Positions 13,247 through 27,355 of a stretch of 64,000 bases of DNA are shown here, one piece after another; the first letter of the stretch is position 1; each line of letters begins with the position of its first letter. The stretch is from NCBI GenBank assembly GCA_033980235.1, contig CM067072.1, positions 26,318,192 to 26,382,191 on the forward strand, given 5' to 3'. The position numbers were made by a program, and so were the translations under genes. Source of the DNA: Diadema setosum. Taxonomy: Eukaryota > Echinodermata > Echinoidea > Diadematoida > Diadematidae. The notes beneath the pieces are model-generated. The model was not told the DNA's origin, did no database searches, and saw nothing but the letters and a program-made list of their open reading frames with translations.

Positions 13247-13591
13247 CTTCTGTAGTTTGAGCATCTGTTGTGACTTCTGTTGTTTCCGGAGCAGTTGTTG
13301 AGTCAGTAGTTGCTTGTGTGGTTTCGAGTGTCGTTTCTTCTGTTGTTACAGGAGCTGTTGTTGACTGAGTAGTAACTTCAGTAGTTTGAAGAGTTGTGTC
13401 CACTGTTGTTACAGGAGCAGTTGTTGACTCAGTAGTTACTTCAGTAGTTTGAAGAGTTGTATCTACTGTTGTTACAGGAGCTGTTGTAGACTCAGTTGTG
13501 GCTTCCGTTGTTTCAAGCGTCGTTAGGACTTCTGTTGTCGATTGTGTAGTCACATCAGTCGTTTCCTCAGTAGTCTCAGCTTCTGTGGTTG
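13247..13591 (-). CDS. Mucin-like exon U10 (115 codons)
   Basis: Short class with Glu to Gln in one STTAPV motif (plus-strand gactgag). First coding unit of copy A of the 7,057-bp block; twin of U15. Confidence 0.85.
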
Positions 13592-14596
13592 CTGAATGAA
13601 CAAATTAAATAACACACATACAAAACGATCCCATTTTCAAAGTACTCATTGTATTCCAGCGAAGATGAATAATTAACAATTACTTGAGGGAACAGGAGTC
13701 TTTAAAATTAAACAGGAATCAAAATTTACATATTTAAATTTGATATTCTTAATCTGGTCAACATCTGCGAAATATCAAAGATATTCACCCGTTTCATACG
13801 GGATCATGGTCACCTGTATATTAAGTGTGCGGGAAATTAGGAATTCAGTATCGAACGGGGTAAAATCCTAAAATCAACCAAAAATGAGTATTCCGGGAAA
13901 GTGTGATTATTTTAGACATGTTATCTTTCACCTTTTAATTCCGGTGAATGTTTATCTTTTTAGGTATTACTCTGCCCATTTACTCCAAAGGTGGAGGGTT
14001 TTAGACACGGCTATTCCTTCAAACATGACTAAGTTTCGTCTGTTTCCAGAATTGGAATTTGATTCTCTCGTGGTTAGTTTAGGTCGGACATGTACCTTTT
14101 CTATATAAGATTTTTTTTTCCCGTAATGTTTTATATTTTGACAGGATTACGAAAAAACCAAGGAGAATATGAATAATAAAGAAGGTAAAACAACACGATA
14201 TCAAACAAGAAGTTTTGCGGATCGAACACGTCGCTCTGAGAATACGGATGACGTGTGAGGAAAAAATGTGAAAAATTTAGCACGTCTTTTACTCTACCCA
14301 TCTAGTTATCATCTGGACCGGGAGAAAAGATTAAGCATCTCATCCAGAAGAAAGGTGAAACGTAAGTAGTTTTAAGTAAGACGCAAGATAGAGCTATTGA
14401 TATTGATTGGAAAAATACGTAACCAACAATAAACAAAAACAAACAGAAAGAAACTAATAAACGATTAAATCAACAGGAAAAATGTGGAGGAAAAATGATA
14501 TTTTATTATTTTTGTTATATAATTTCCTGATTCGAAATGAAATATGTAAAAATGTAACTAAACGGCATCATTTCATTGTTTTTAAATTGTACACAC

Positions 14597-14941
14597 CTTC
14601 TGTAGTTTGAGCATCTGTTGTGACTTCTGTTGTTTCCGGAGCAGTTGTTGAGTCAGTAGTTGCTTGTGTGGTTTCGAGTGTCGTTTCTTCTGTTGTTACA
14701 GGAGCTGTTGTTGACTCAGTAGTAACTTCAGTAGTTTGAAGAGTTGTGTCCACTGTTGTTACAGGAGCAGTTGTTGACTCAGTAGTTACTTCAGTAGTTT
14801 GAAGAGTTGTATCTACTGTTGTTACAGGAGCTGTTGTAGACTCAGTTGTGGCTTCCGTTGTTTCAAGCGTCGTTAGGACTTCTGTTGTTGATTGTGTAGT
14901 CACATCAGTCGTTTCCTCAGTAGTCTCAGCTTCTGTGGTTG
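14597..14941 (-). CDS. Mucin-like exon U11 (115 codons)
   Basis: Short class, standard peptide. The post-donor sequence reads GVYNL if the intron is retained. Twin of U16. Confidence 0.85.
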
Positions 14942-15945
14942 CTGAATGAACAAATTAAATAACACACACACAAAACGATCCCATTTTCAAAGTACTCATT
15001 GTATTCCAGCGAAGATGAATATATTTAACAATTACTTGAGGGAAGAGGAGCCTTTAAAATTAAACAGGAATCAAAATTTACATATTTAAATTTGATATTC
15101 TTAATCTGGTCAACATCTGCGAAATATCAAAGATATTCACCCGTTTCATACGGGATCATGGTCACCTGTATATTCAGTGTGCTGGAAATTAGGAATTCAG
15201 TATCGAACGGGGTGAAATCCTAAAATCAACCAAAAATGAGTATTCCGGAAAAGTGTGATTATTCTAGACATGTTATCTCTACCTTTTAATTCCGGTGAAT
15301 GTTTATCTTTTTAGGTATTACTCTGCCCATTTACTCCAAAGGTGGAGGGTTTTAGACACGGCTATTCCTTCAAACATGACTAAGTTTCGTCTGTTTCCAG
15401 AATTGGAATTTAATTCTCTCGTGGTCAGTTTAGGTCGGACATGTACCTTTTCTATATAAGATTTTTTTTTCCGTAATGTTTTATATTTTGACAGGGTTAC
15501 GAAAAAACCAAGGAGAATCTGAATAATAAAGAAGGTAAAACAACACGATATCAAACAAGAAGTTTTGCGGATCGAACACGTCGCTCTGAGAATACGGATG
15601 ACGTGTGAGGAAAAAATGTGGAAAATTTAGCACGTCTTTTACTCTACCCATCTAGTTATCATCTGGACCGGGAGAAAAGATTAAGCATCTCATCCAGAAG
15701 AAAGGTGAAACGTAAGTAGTTTTAAGTAAGACGCAAGATAGAGCTATTGATATTGATTGGAAAAATACGTAACCAACAATAAACAAAAACAAAAAGAAAG
15801 AAACTAATAAACGATTAAATCAACAGGAAAAATGTGGAGGAAAATGATATTTTATTATTTTTGTTATATAATTTCCTATTTCGAAATGAAATGTGTAAAA
15901 ATATAAATTAACGGCATCATTTCATTGTTTTTAATTTGTACACAC

Positions 15946-16392
15946 CTTCTGTAGTTTGAGCATCTGTTGTGACTTCTGTTGTTTCCGGAGCAGTTGTTGA
16001 GTCAGTAGTTGCTTGTGTGGTTTCAAGTGTCGTTTCTTCTGTTGTTACAGGAGCTGTTGTTGACTCTGTTGTGACTTCTGTTGTTTCCGGAGCAGTTGTT
16101 GAGTCAGTAGTTGCTTGTGTGGTTTCGAGTGTCGTTTCTTCTGTTGTTACAGGAGCTGTTGTTGACTCAGTAGTAACTTCAGTAGTTTGAAGAGTTGTGT
16201 CCACTGTTGTTACAGGAGCAGTTGTTGACTCAGTAGTTACTTCAGTAGTTTGAAGAGTTGTATCTACTGTTGTTACAGGAGCTGTTGTAGACCCAGTTGT
16301 GGCTTCCGTTGTTTCAAGCGTCGTTAGGACTTCTGTTGTCGATTGTGTAGTCACATCAGTCGTTTCCTCAGTAGTCTCAGCTTCTGTGGTTG
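15946..16392 (-). CDS. Mucin-like exon U12 (149 codons)
   Basis: GSTTAPV subclass, no private residue. The downstream intron has the variants aaatataaattaacgg and ttcctatttcg, shared with U17 and partly with U21. Twin of U17. Confidence 0.85.
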
Positions 16393-17395
16393 CTGAATGA
16401 ACAAATTAAATAACACACATACAAAACGATCCCATTTTCAAAGTACTCATTGTATTCCAGCGAAGATGAATAATTAACAATTACTTGAGGGAAGAGGAGC
16501 CTTTAAAATTAAACAGGAATCAAAATTTACATATTTAAATTTGATATTCTTAATCTGGTCAACATCTGCGAAATATCAAAGATATTCACCCGTTTCATAC
16601 GGGATCATGGTCACCTGTATATTAAGTGTGCGGGAAATTAGGAATTCAGTATCGAACGGGGTAAAATCCTAAAATCAACCAAAAATGAGTATTCCGGGAA
16701 AGTGTGATTATTTTAGACATGTTATCTTTCACCTTTTAATTCCGGTGAATGTTTATCTTTTTAGGTATTACTCTGCCCATTTACTCCAAAGGTGGAGGGT
16801 TTTAGACACGGCTATTCCTTCAAACATGACTAAGTTTCGTCTGTTTCCAGAATTGGAATTTGATTCACTCGTGGTCAGTTTAGGTCGGACATGTACCTTT
16901 TCTATATAAGAATTTTTTTTCCGTAATGTTTTATATTTTGACACTATTACGAAAAAACCAAGGAGAATCTGAATAATAAAGAAGGTAAAACAACACGATA
17001 TCAAACAAGAAGTTTTGCGGATCGAACACGTCGCTCTGAGAATACGGATGACGTGTGAGGAAAAAATGTGAAAAATTTAGCACGTCTTTTACTCTACCCA
17101 TCTAGTTATCATCTGGACCGGGAGAAAAGATTAAGCATCTCATGCAGAAGAAAGGTGAAACGTAAGTAGTTTTAAGTAAGACGCAAGATAGAGCTATTGA
17201 TATTGATTGGAAAAATACGTAACCAACAATAAACAAAAACAAACAGAAAGAAATTAATAAACGATTAAATCAACAGGAAAATGTGGAGGAAAAATGATAT
17301 TTTATTATTTTTGTTATATAATTTCCCGACTCGAAATGAAATATGTAAAAATGTAACTAAACGGCATCATTTCATTGTTTATAATTTGTACACAC

Positions 17396-17842
17396 CTTCT
17401 GTAGTTTGAGCATCTGTTGTGACTTCTGTTGTTTCCGGAGCAGTTGTTGAGTCAGTAGTTGCTTGTGTGGTTTCAAGTGTCGTTTCTTCTGTTGTTACAG
17501 GAGCTGTTGTTGACTCTGTTGTGACTTCTGTTGTTTCCGCAGCAGTTGTTGAGTCAGTAGTTGCTTGTGTGGTTTCGAGTGTCGTTTCTTCTGTTGTTAC
17601 AGGAGCTGTTGTTGACTCAGTAGTAACTTCAGTAGTTTGAAGAGTTGTGTCCACTGTTGTTACAGGAGCAGTTGTTGACTCAGTAGTTACTTCAGTAGTT
17701 TGAAGAGTTGTATCTACTGTTGTTACAGGAGCTGTTGTAGACCCAGTTGTGGCTTCCGTTTTTTCAAGCGTCGTTAGGACTTCTGTTGTCGATTGTGTAG
17801 TCACATCAGTCGTTTCCTCAGTAGTCTCAGCTTCTGTGGTTG
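17396..17842 (-). CDS. Mucin-like exon U13 (149 codons)
   Basis: GSTTAPV subclass with Thr to Lys (LEKTE) and Pro to Ala (STTAAE), both shared only with U18. Confidence 0.85.
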
Positions 17843-18848
17843 CTGAATGAACAAATTAAATAACACACATACAAAACGATCCCATTTTCAAAGTACTCAT
17901 TGTATTCCAGCGAAGATGAATAATTAACAATTACTTGAGGGAAGAGGAGCCTTTAAAATTAAACAGGAATCAAAATTTACATATTTAAATTTGATATTCT
18001 TAATCTGGTCAACATCTGCGAAATATCAAAGATATTCACCCGTTTCATACGGGATCATGGTCACCTGTATATTAAGTGTGCGGGAAATTAGGAATTCAGT
18101 GGATCGAACGGGGTAAAATCCTAAAATCAACCAAAAATGAGTATTCCGGGAAAGTGTGATTATTTTAGACATGTTATCTTTGACCTTTTAATTCCGGTGA
18201 ATGTTTATCTTTTTAGGTATTACTCTGCCCATTTACTCCAAAGGTGGAGGGTTTTAGACACGGTTATTCCTTCAAACATGACTAAGTTTCATCTGTTTCC
18301 AGAATTGGAATTTAATTCTCTCCTGCACAGTTTAGGTCGGACATGTACCTTTTCTATATTAGATTTTTTTTTTCCGTAATGTTTTATATTTTGACAGGGT
18401 TACGAAAAAACCAAGGAGAATCTGAATAATAAAGAAGGTAAAACAACACGATATCAAACAAGAAGTTTTGCGGATCGAACACGTCGCTCTGAGAATACGG
18501 ATGACGTGTGAGGAAAAAATGTGGAAAATTTAGCACGTGTTTTACTCTACCCATCTAGTTATCATCTGGACCGGGAGAAAAGATTTAGCATCTCATGCAG
18601 AAGAAAGGTGAAACGTAAGTAGTTTTAAGTAAGACGCAAGATAGAGCTATTGATATTGATTGGAAAAATACGTAACCAACATAAACAAAAACAAACAGAA
18701 AGAAACTAATAAACGATTAAATCAACAGGGAAAATGTGGAGGAAAAATGATATTTTATTATTTTTGTTATATAATATCCTGATTCGAAATGAAATAAGTA
18801 AAAATGTAACTAAACGGCAACATTTCATTGTTTTTAATTTGTACACAC

Positions 18849-19295
18849 CTTCTGTAGTTTGAGCATCTGTTGTGACTTCTGTTGTTTCCGGAGCAGTTGT
18901 TGAGTCAGTAGTTGCTTGTGTGGTTTCAAGTGTCGTTTCTTCTGTTGTTACAGGAGCTGTTGTTGACTCTGTTGTGACTTCTGTTGTTTCCGGAGCAGTT
19001 GTTGAGTCAGTAGTTGCTTGTGTGGTTTCGAGTGTCGTTTCTTCTGTTGTTACAGGAGCTGTTGTTGACTCAGTAGTAACTTCAGTAGTTTGAAGAGTTG
19101 TGTCCACTGTTGTTACAGGAGCAGTTGTTGACTCAGTAGTTACTTCTGTAGTTTGAAGAGTTGTATCTACTGTTGTTACAGGAGCTGTTGTAGACCCAGT
19201 TGTGGCTTCCGTTGTTTCAAGCGTCGTTAGGACTTCTGTTGTCGATTGTGTAGTCACATCAGTCGTTTCCTCAGTAGTCTCAGCTTCTGTGGTTA
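18849..19295 (-). CDS. Mucin-like exon U14 (149 codons)
   Basis: GSTTAPV subclass. The split codon at the acceptor is G|TA, giving Val. The usual intronic stops beyond the donor are lost (ggcaacatt instead of ggcatcatt on the plus strand), so a retained intron would read on to 18706. The intron is still expected to be spliced because its GT and AG are intact. Confidence 0.84.
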
Positions 19296-20303
19296 CTGAA
19301 TGAACAAATTAAATAACACACATATAAAACGATCCCATTTTCAAAGTACTCATTGTATTCCACCGAAGATGAATAATTAACAATTACTTGAGGGAAGAGG
19401 AGCCTTTAAAATTAAACAGGAATCAAAATTTACATATTTAAATTTGATATTCTTAATCTGGTCAACATCTGCGAAATATCAAAGATATTCACCCGTTTCA
19501 TACGGGATCATGGTCACCTGTATATTAAGAGTGCGGGAAATTAGGAATTCAGTATCGAACGGGGTAAAATCCTAAAATCAACCAAAAATGAGTATTCCGG
19601 AAAAGTGTGATTATTTGAGACATGTTATCTTTCACCTTTTAATTCCGGTGAATGTTTATCTTTTTAGGTATTACTCTGCCCATTTACTCCAAAGGTGGAG
19701 GGTTTTAGACACGGCTATTCCTTCAAACATGACTAAGTTTCGTCTGTTTCCAGAACTGGAATTTGATTCTCTCGTGGTCAGTTTAGGTCGGACATGTACC
19801 TTTTCTGTATAAGATTTTTTTTTTTTCCGTAATGTTTTATATTTTGACAGGATTACGAAAAAACCAAGGAGAATCTGAATAATAAAGAAGGTAAAACAAC
19901 ACGATATCAAACAAGAAATTTTTGCGGATCGAACACGTCGCTCTGAGAATACGGATGACGTGTGAGGAAAAAATGTGGAAAATTTACCACGTGCTTTACT
20001 CTACCCATCTAGTTAACATCTGGACCGGGAGAAAAGATTAAGCATCTCATGAAGAAGAAAGGTGAAACGTAAGTAGTTTTAAGTAAGACGCAAGATAGAG
20101 CTATTGATATTGATTGGAAAAATACGTAACCAACAATAAACAAAAACAAACAGAAAGAAACTAATAAACGATTAAATCAACAGGAAAAATGTGGAGGAAA
20201 AATGATATTTTATTATTTTTGTTATATAATTTCCTGATTCGAAATGAAATATGTAAAAATGTAACTAAACGGCATCATTTCATTGTTTTTAATTTGTACA
20301 CAC

Positions 20304-20648
20304 CTTCTGTAGTTTGAGCATCTGTTGTGACTTCTGTTGTTTCCGGAGCAGTTGTTGAGTCAGTAGTTGCTTGTGTGGTTTCGAGTGTCGTTTCTTCTGT
20401 TGTTACAGGAGCTGTTGTTGACTGAGTAGTAACTTCAGTAGTTTGAAGAGTTGTGTCCACTGTTGTTACAGGAGCAGTTGTTGACTCAGTAGTTACTTCA
20501 GTAGTTTGAAGAGTTGTATCTACTGTTGTTACAGGAGCTGTTGTAGACTCAGTTGTGGCTTCCGTTGTTTCAAGCGTCGTTAGGACTTCTGTTGTCGATT
20601 GTGTAGTCACATCAGTCGTTTCCTCAGTAGTCTCAGCTTCTGTGGTTG
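20304..20648 (-). CDS. Mucin-like exon U15 (115 codons)
   Basis: Copy B twin of U10, including its private Glu to Gln change. Confidence 0.85.
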
Positions 20649-21653
20649 CTGAATGAACAAATTAAATAACACACATACAAAACGATCCCATTTTCAAAGT
20701 ACTCATTGTATTCCAGCGAAGATGAATAATTAACAATTACTTGAGGGAACAGGAGTTTTTAAAATTAAACAGGAATCAAAATTTACATATTTAAATTTGA
20801 TATTCTTAATCTGGTCAACATCTGCGAAATATCAAAGATATTCACCCGTTTCATACGGGATCATGGTCACCTGTATATTAAGTGTGCGGGAAATTAGGAA
20901 TTCAGTATCGAACGGGGTAAAATCCTAAAATCAACCAAAAATGAGTATTCCGGGAAAGTGTGATTATTTTAGACATGTTATCTTTCACCTTTTAATTCCG
21001 GTGAATGTTTATCTTTTTAGGTATTACTCTGCCCATTTACTCCAAAGGTGGAGGGTTTTAGACACGGCTATTCCTTCAAACATGACTAAGTTTCGTCTGT
21101 TTCCAGAATTGGAATTTGATTCTCTCGTGGTTAGTTTAGGTCGGACATGTACCTTTTCTATATAAGATTTTTTTTTCCCGTAATGTTTTATATTTTGACA
21201 GGATTACGAAAAAACCAAGGAGAATATGAATAATAAAGAAGGTAAAACAACACGATATCAAACAAGAAGTTTTGCGGATCGAACACGTCGCTCTGAGAAT
21301 ACGGATGACGTGTGAGGAAAAAATGTGAAAAATTTAGCACGTCTTTTACTCTACCCATCTAGTTATCATCTGGACCGGGAGAAAAGATTAAGCATCTCAT
21401 CCAGAAGAAAGGTGAAACGTAAGTAGTTTTAAGTAAGACGCAAGATAGAGCTATTGATATTGATTGGAAAAATACGTAACCAACAATAAACAAAAACAAA
21501 CAGAAAGAAACTAATAAACGATTAAATCAACAGGAAAAATGTGGAGGAAAAATGATATTTTATTATTTTTGTTATATAATTTCCTGATTCGAAATGAAAT
21601 ATGTAAAAATGTAACTAAACGGCATCATTTCATTGTTTTTAAATTGTACACAC

Positions 21654-21998
21654 CTTCTGTAGTTTGAGCATCTGTTGTGACTTCTGTTGTTTCCGGAGCA
21701 GTTGTTGAGTCAGTAGTTGCTTGTGTGGTTTCGAGTGTCGTTTCTTCTGTTGTTACAGGAGCTGTTGTTGACTCAGTAGTAACTTCAGTAGTTTGAAGAG
21801 TTGTGTCCACTGTTGTTACAGGAGCAGTTGTTGACTCAGTAGTTACTTCAGTAGTTTGAAGAGTTGTATCTACTGTTGTTACAGGAGCTGTTGTAGACTC
21901 AGTTGTGGCTTCCGTTGTTTCAAGCGTCGTTAGGACTTCTGTTGTTGATTGTGTAGTCACATCAGTCGTTTCCTCAGTAGTCTCAGCTTCTGTGGTTG
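21654..21998 (-). CDS. Mucin-like exon U16 (115 codons)
   Basis: Copy B twin of U11; same peptide and same intronic flank (cacacacaca near the acceptor). Confidence 0.85.
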
Positions 21999-23002
21999 CT
22001 GAATGAACAAATTAAATAACACACACACAAAACGATCCCATTTTCAAAGTACTCATTGTATTCCAGCGAAGATGAATATATTTAACAATTACTTGAGGGA
22101 AGAGGAGCCTTTAAAATTAAACAGGAATCAAAATTTACATATTTAAATTTGATATTCTTAATCTGGTCAACATCTGCGAAATATCAAAGATATTCACCCG
22201 TTTCATACGGGATCATGGTCACCTGTATATTCAGTGTGCTGGAAATTAGGAATTCAGTATCGAACGGGGTGAAATCCTAAAATCAACCAAAAATGAGTAT
22301 TCCGGAAAAGTGTGATTATTCTAGACATGTTATCTCTACCTTTTAATTCCGGTGAATGTTTATCTTTTTAGGTATTACTCTGCCCATTTACTCCAAAGGT
22401 GGAGGGTTTTAGACACGGCTATTCCTTCAAACATGACTAAGTTTCGTCTGTTTCCAGAATTGGAATTTAATTCTCTCGTGGTCAGTTTAGGTCGGACATG
22501 TACCTTTTCTATATAAGATTTTTTTTTCCGTAATGTTTTATATTTTGACAGGGTTACGAAAAAACCAAGGAGAATCTGAATAATAAAGAAGGTAAAACAA
22601 CACGATATCAAACAAGAAGTTTTGCGGATCGAACACGTCGCTCTGAGAATACGGATGACGTGTGAGGAAAAAATGTGGAAAATTTAGCACGTCTTTTACT
22701 CTACCCATCTAGTTATCATCTGGACCGGGAGAAAAGATTAAGCATCTCATCCAGAAGAAAGGTGAAACGTAAGTAGTTTTAAGTAAGACGCAAGATAGAG
22801 CTATTGATATTGATTGGAAAAATACGTAACCAACAATAAACAAAAACAAAAAGAAAGAAACTAATAAACGATTAAATCAACAGGAAAAATGTGGAGGAAA
22901 ATGATATTTTATTATTTTTGTTATATAATTTCCTATTTCGAAATGAAATGTGTAAAAATATAAATTAACGGCATCATTTCATTGTTTTTAATTTGTACAC
23001 AC

Positions 23003-23449
23003 CTTCTGTAGTTTGAGCATCTGTTGTGACTTCTGTTGTTTCCGGAGCAGTTGTTGAGTCAGTAGTTGCTTGTGTGGTTTCAAGTGTCGTTTCTTCTGTT
23101 GTTACAGGAGCTGTTGTTGACTCTGTTGTGACTTCTGTTGTTTCCGGAGCAGTTGTTGAGTCAGTAGTTGCTTGTGTGGTTTCGAGTGTCGTTTCTTCTG
23201 TTGTTACAGGAGCTGTTGTTGACTCAGTAGTAACTTCAGTAGTTTGAAGAGTTGTGTCCACTGTTGTTACAGGAGCAGTTGTTGACTCAGTAGTTACTTC
23301 AGTAGTTTGAAGAGTTGTATCTACTGTTGTTACAGGAGCTGTTGTAGACCCAGTTGTGGCTTCCGTTGTTTCAAGCGTCGTTAGGACTTCTGTTGTCGAT
23401 TGTGTAGTCACATCAGTCGTTTCCTCAGTAGTCTCAGCTTCTGTGGTTG
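23003..23449 (-). CDS. Mucin-like exon U17 (149 codons)
   Basis: Copy B twin of U12, with the same altered intron flank. Confidence 0.85.
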
Positions 23450-24452
23450 CTGAATGAACAAATTAAATAACACACATACAAAACGATCCCATTTTCAAAG
23501 TACTCATTGTATTCCAGCGAAGATGAATAATTAACAATTACTTGAGGGAAGAGGAGCCTTTAAAATTAAACAGGAATCAAAATTTACATATTTAAATTTG
23601 ATATTCTTAATCTGGTCAACATCTGCGAAATATCAAAGATATTCACCCGTTTCATACGGGATCATGGTCACCTGTATATTAAGTGTGCGGGAAATTAGGA
23701 ATTCAGTATCGAACGGGGTAAAATCCTAAAATCAACCAAAAATGAGTATTCCGGGAAAGTGTGATTATTTTAGACATGTTATCTTTCACCTTTTAATTCC
23801 GGTGAATGTTTATCTTTTTAGGTATTACTCTGCCCATTTACTCCAAAGGTGGAGGGTTTTAGACACGGCTATTCCTTCAAACATGACTAAGTTTCGTCTG
23901 TTTCCAGAATTGGAATTTGATTCACTCGTGGTCAGTTTAGGTCGGACATGTACCTTTTCTATATAAGAATTTTTTTTCCGTAATGTTTTATATTTTGACA
24001 CTATTACGAAAAAACCAAGGAGAATCTGAATAATAAAGAAGGTAAAACAACACGATATCAAACAAGAAGTTTTGCGGATCGAACACGTCGCTCTGAGAAT
24101 ACGGATGACGTGTGAGGAAAAAATGTGAAAAATTTAGCACGTCTTTTACTCTACCCATCTAGTTATCATCTGGACCGGGAGAAAAGATTAAGCATCTCAT
24201 GCAGAAGAAAGGTGAAACGTAAGTAGTTTTAAGTAAGACGCAAGATAGAGCTATTGATATTGATTGGAAAAATACGTAACCAACAATAAACAAAAACAAA
24301 CAGAAAGAAATTAATAAACGATTAAATCAACAGGAAAATGTGGAGGAAAAATGATATTTTATTATTTTTGTTATATAATTTCCCGACTCGAAATGAAATA
24401 TGTAAAAATGTAACTAAACGGCATCATTTCATTGTTTATAATTTGTACACAC

Positions 24453-24899
24453 CTTCTGTAGTTTGAGCATCTGTTGTGACTTCTGTTGTTTCCGGAGCAG
24501 TTGTTGAGTCAGTAGTTGCTTGTGTGGTTTCAAGTGTCGTTTCTTCTGTTGTTACAGGAGCTGTTGTTGACTCTGTTGTGACTTCTGTTGTTTCCGCAGC
24601 AGTTGTTGAGTCAGTAGTTGCTTGTGTGGTTTCGAGTGTCGTTTCTTCTGTTGTTACAGGAGCTGTTGTTGACTCAGTAGTAACTTCAGTAGTTTGAAGA
24701 GTTGTGTCCACTGTTGTTACAGGAGCAGTTGTTGACTCAGTAGTTACTTCAGTAGTTTGAAGAGTTGTATCTACTGTTGTTACAGGAGCTGTTGTAGACC
24801 CAGTTGTGGCTTCCGTTTTTTCAAGCGTCGTTAGGACTTCTGTTGTCGATTGTGTAGTCACATCAGTCGTTTCCTCAGTAGTCTCAGCTTCTGTGGTTG
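24453..24899 (-). CDS. Mucin-like exon U18 (149 codons)
   Basis: Copy B twin of U13 with both LEKTE and STTAAE. Confidence 0.85.
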
Positions 24900-25905
24900 C
24901 TGAATGAACAAATTAAATAACACACATACAAAACGATCCCATTTTCAAAGTACTCATTGTATTCCAGCGAAGATGAATAATTAACAATTACTTGAGGGAA
25001 GAGGAGCCTTTAAAATTAAACAGGAATCAAAATTTACATATTTAAATTTGATATTCTTAATCTGGTCAACATCTGCGAAATATCAAAGATATTCACCCGT
25101 TTCATACGGGATCATGGTCACCTGTATATTAAGTGTGCGGGAAATTAGGAATTCAGTGGATCGAACGGGGTAAAATCCTAAAATCAACCAAAAATGAGTA
25201 TTCCGGGAAAGTGTGATTATTTTAGACATGTTATCTTTGACCTTTTAATTCCGGTGAATGTTTATCTTTTTAGGTATTACTCTGCCCATTTACTCCAAAG
25301 GTGGAGGGTTTTAGACACGGTTATTCCTTCAAACATGACTAAGTTTCATCTGTTTCCAGAATTGGAATTTAATTCTCTCCTGCACAGTTTAGGTCGGACA
25401 TGTACCTTTTCTATATTAGATTTTTTTTTTCCGTAATGTTTTATATTTTGACAGGGTTACGAAAAAACCAAGGAGAATCTGAATAATAAAGAAGGTAAAA
25501 CAACACGATATCAAACAAGAAGTTTTGCGGATCGAACACGTCGCTCTGAGAATACGGATGACGTGTGAGGAAAAAATGTGGAAAATTTAGCACGTGTTTT
25601 ACTCTACCCATCTAGTTATCATCTGGACCGGGAGAAAAGATTTAGCATCTCATGCAGAAGAAAGGTGAAACGTAAGTAGTTTTAAGTAAGACGCAAGATA
25701 GAGCTATTGATATTGATTGGAAAAATACGTAACCAACATAAACAAAAACAAACAGAAAGAAACTAATAAACGATTAAATCAACAGGGAAAATGTGGAGGA
25801 AAAATGATATTTTATTATTTTTGTTATATAATATCCTGATTCGAAATGAAATAAGTAAAAATGTAACTAAACGGCAACATTTCATTGTTTTTAATTTGTA
25901 CACAC

Positions 25906-26352
25906 CTTCTGTAGTTTGAGCATCTGTTGTGACTTCTGTTGTTTCCGGAGCAGTTGTTGAGTCAGTAGTTGCTTGTGTGGTTTCAAGTGTCGTTTCTTCT
26001 GTTGTTACAGGAGCTGTTGTTGACTCTGTTGTGACTTCTGTTGTTTCCGGAGCAGTTGTTGAGTCAGTAGTTGCTTGTGTGGTTTCGAGTGTCGTTTCTT
26101 CTGTTGTTACAGGAGCTGTTGTTGACTCAGTAGTAACTTCAGTAGTTTGAAGAGTTGTGTCCACTGTTGTTACAGGAGCAGTTGTTGACTCAGTAGTTAC
26201 TTCTGTAGTTTGAAGAGTTGTATCTACTGTTGTTACAGGAGCTGTTGTAGACCCAGTTGTGGCTTCCGTTGTTTCAAGCGTCGTTAGGACTTCTGTTGTC
26301 GATTGTGTAGTCACATCAGTCGTTTCCTCAGTAGTCTCAGCTTCTGTGGTTA
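25906..26352 (-). CDS. Mucin-like exon U19 (149 codons)
   Basis: Copy B twin of U14: Val split codon and lost intronic stops. Beyond it the flank switches from ccaccgaag (seen right of U14) to ccagcgaag, marking the end of copy B. Confidence 0.84.
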
Positions 26353-27355
26353 CTGAATGAACAAATTAAATAACACACATATAAAACGATCCCATTTTCA
26401 AAGTACTCATTGTATTCCAGCGAAGATGAATAATTAACAATTACTTGAGGGAAGATGAGCCTTTAAAATTAAACAGGAATCAAAATTTACATATTTAAAT
26501 TTGATATTCTTAATCTGGTCAACATCTGCGAAATATCAAAGATATTCACCCGTTTCATACGGGATCATGGTCACCTGTATATTAAGTGTGCTGGAAATTA
26601 GGAATTCAGTATCGAACGGGGTAAAATCCTAAAATCAACCAAAAATGAGTATTCCGGAAAAGTGTGATTATTTTAGACATGTTATCTCTACCTTTTAATT
26701 CCGGTGAATGTTTATCTTTTTAGGTATTACTCTGCCCATTTACTCCAAAGGTGGAGGGTTTTAGACACGGCTATTCCTTCAAACATGACTAAGTTTCGTC
26801 TGTTTCCAGAATTGGAATTTAATTCTCTCGTGGTCAGTTTAGGTCGGACATGTACCTTTTTTATATAAGATTTTTTTTTCCCGTAATATTCTATATTTTG
26901 ACAGGGTTACGAAAAAACCAAGGAGAATCTGAATAATAAAGAAGGTAAAACAACACGATATCAAACAAGAAGTTTTGCGGATAAAACACGTCGCTCTGAG
27001 AATACGTATGACGTGTGAGGAAAAAATGTGGAAAATTTAGCACGTGTTTTACTCTACCCATCTAGTTATCATCTGGACCGGGAGAAAAGATTAAGCATCT
27101 CATGCAGAAGAAAGGTGAAACGTAAGTAGTTTTAAGTAAGACGCAAGATAGAGCTATTGATATTGATTGGAAAAATACGTAACCAACAATAAACAAAAAC
27201 AAACAGAAAGAAACTAAGAACCGATTAAATCAACAGGAATAATGTGGAGGAAAAATGATATTTTATTATTTTTGTTATATAATTTCCTGATTCGAATGAA
27301 ATATGTAAAAATGTAACTAAACCGCTTCATTTCATTGTTTATAAATTGTACACAC

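Larger units (their letters stand above)
12268..26400. repeat. 7,057-bp higher-order duplication (five units, two copies)
   Basis: Copy A is about 12268-19323 and copy B about 19324-26400. Donors of U10-U14 and U15-U19 are each exactly 7,057 bp apart (13247/20304, 14597/21654, 15946/23003, 17396/24453, 18849/25906). The copies share private markers: STTQSTT-type Glu to Gln in U10/U15, LEKTE and TTAAE in U13/U18, the lost intron stop beside U14/U19, and the extra gg in cagtggatcg at about 18100 and 25157. I noticed only two differences: one T in a poly-T run near 12760/19817, and aggagtc versus aggagtt near 13696/20752. Limits are approximate. Confidence 0.92.

Noticed and set aside
18706..19257. 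Extended 183-codon frame of U14 (and U19 at 25763-26314) as a distinct C-terminal exon form
   Set aside because: The extra residues are the intron read-through caused by loss of the usual stop; the GT donor is intact and the extension is ordinary intron sequence.
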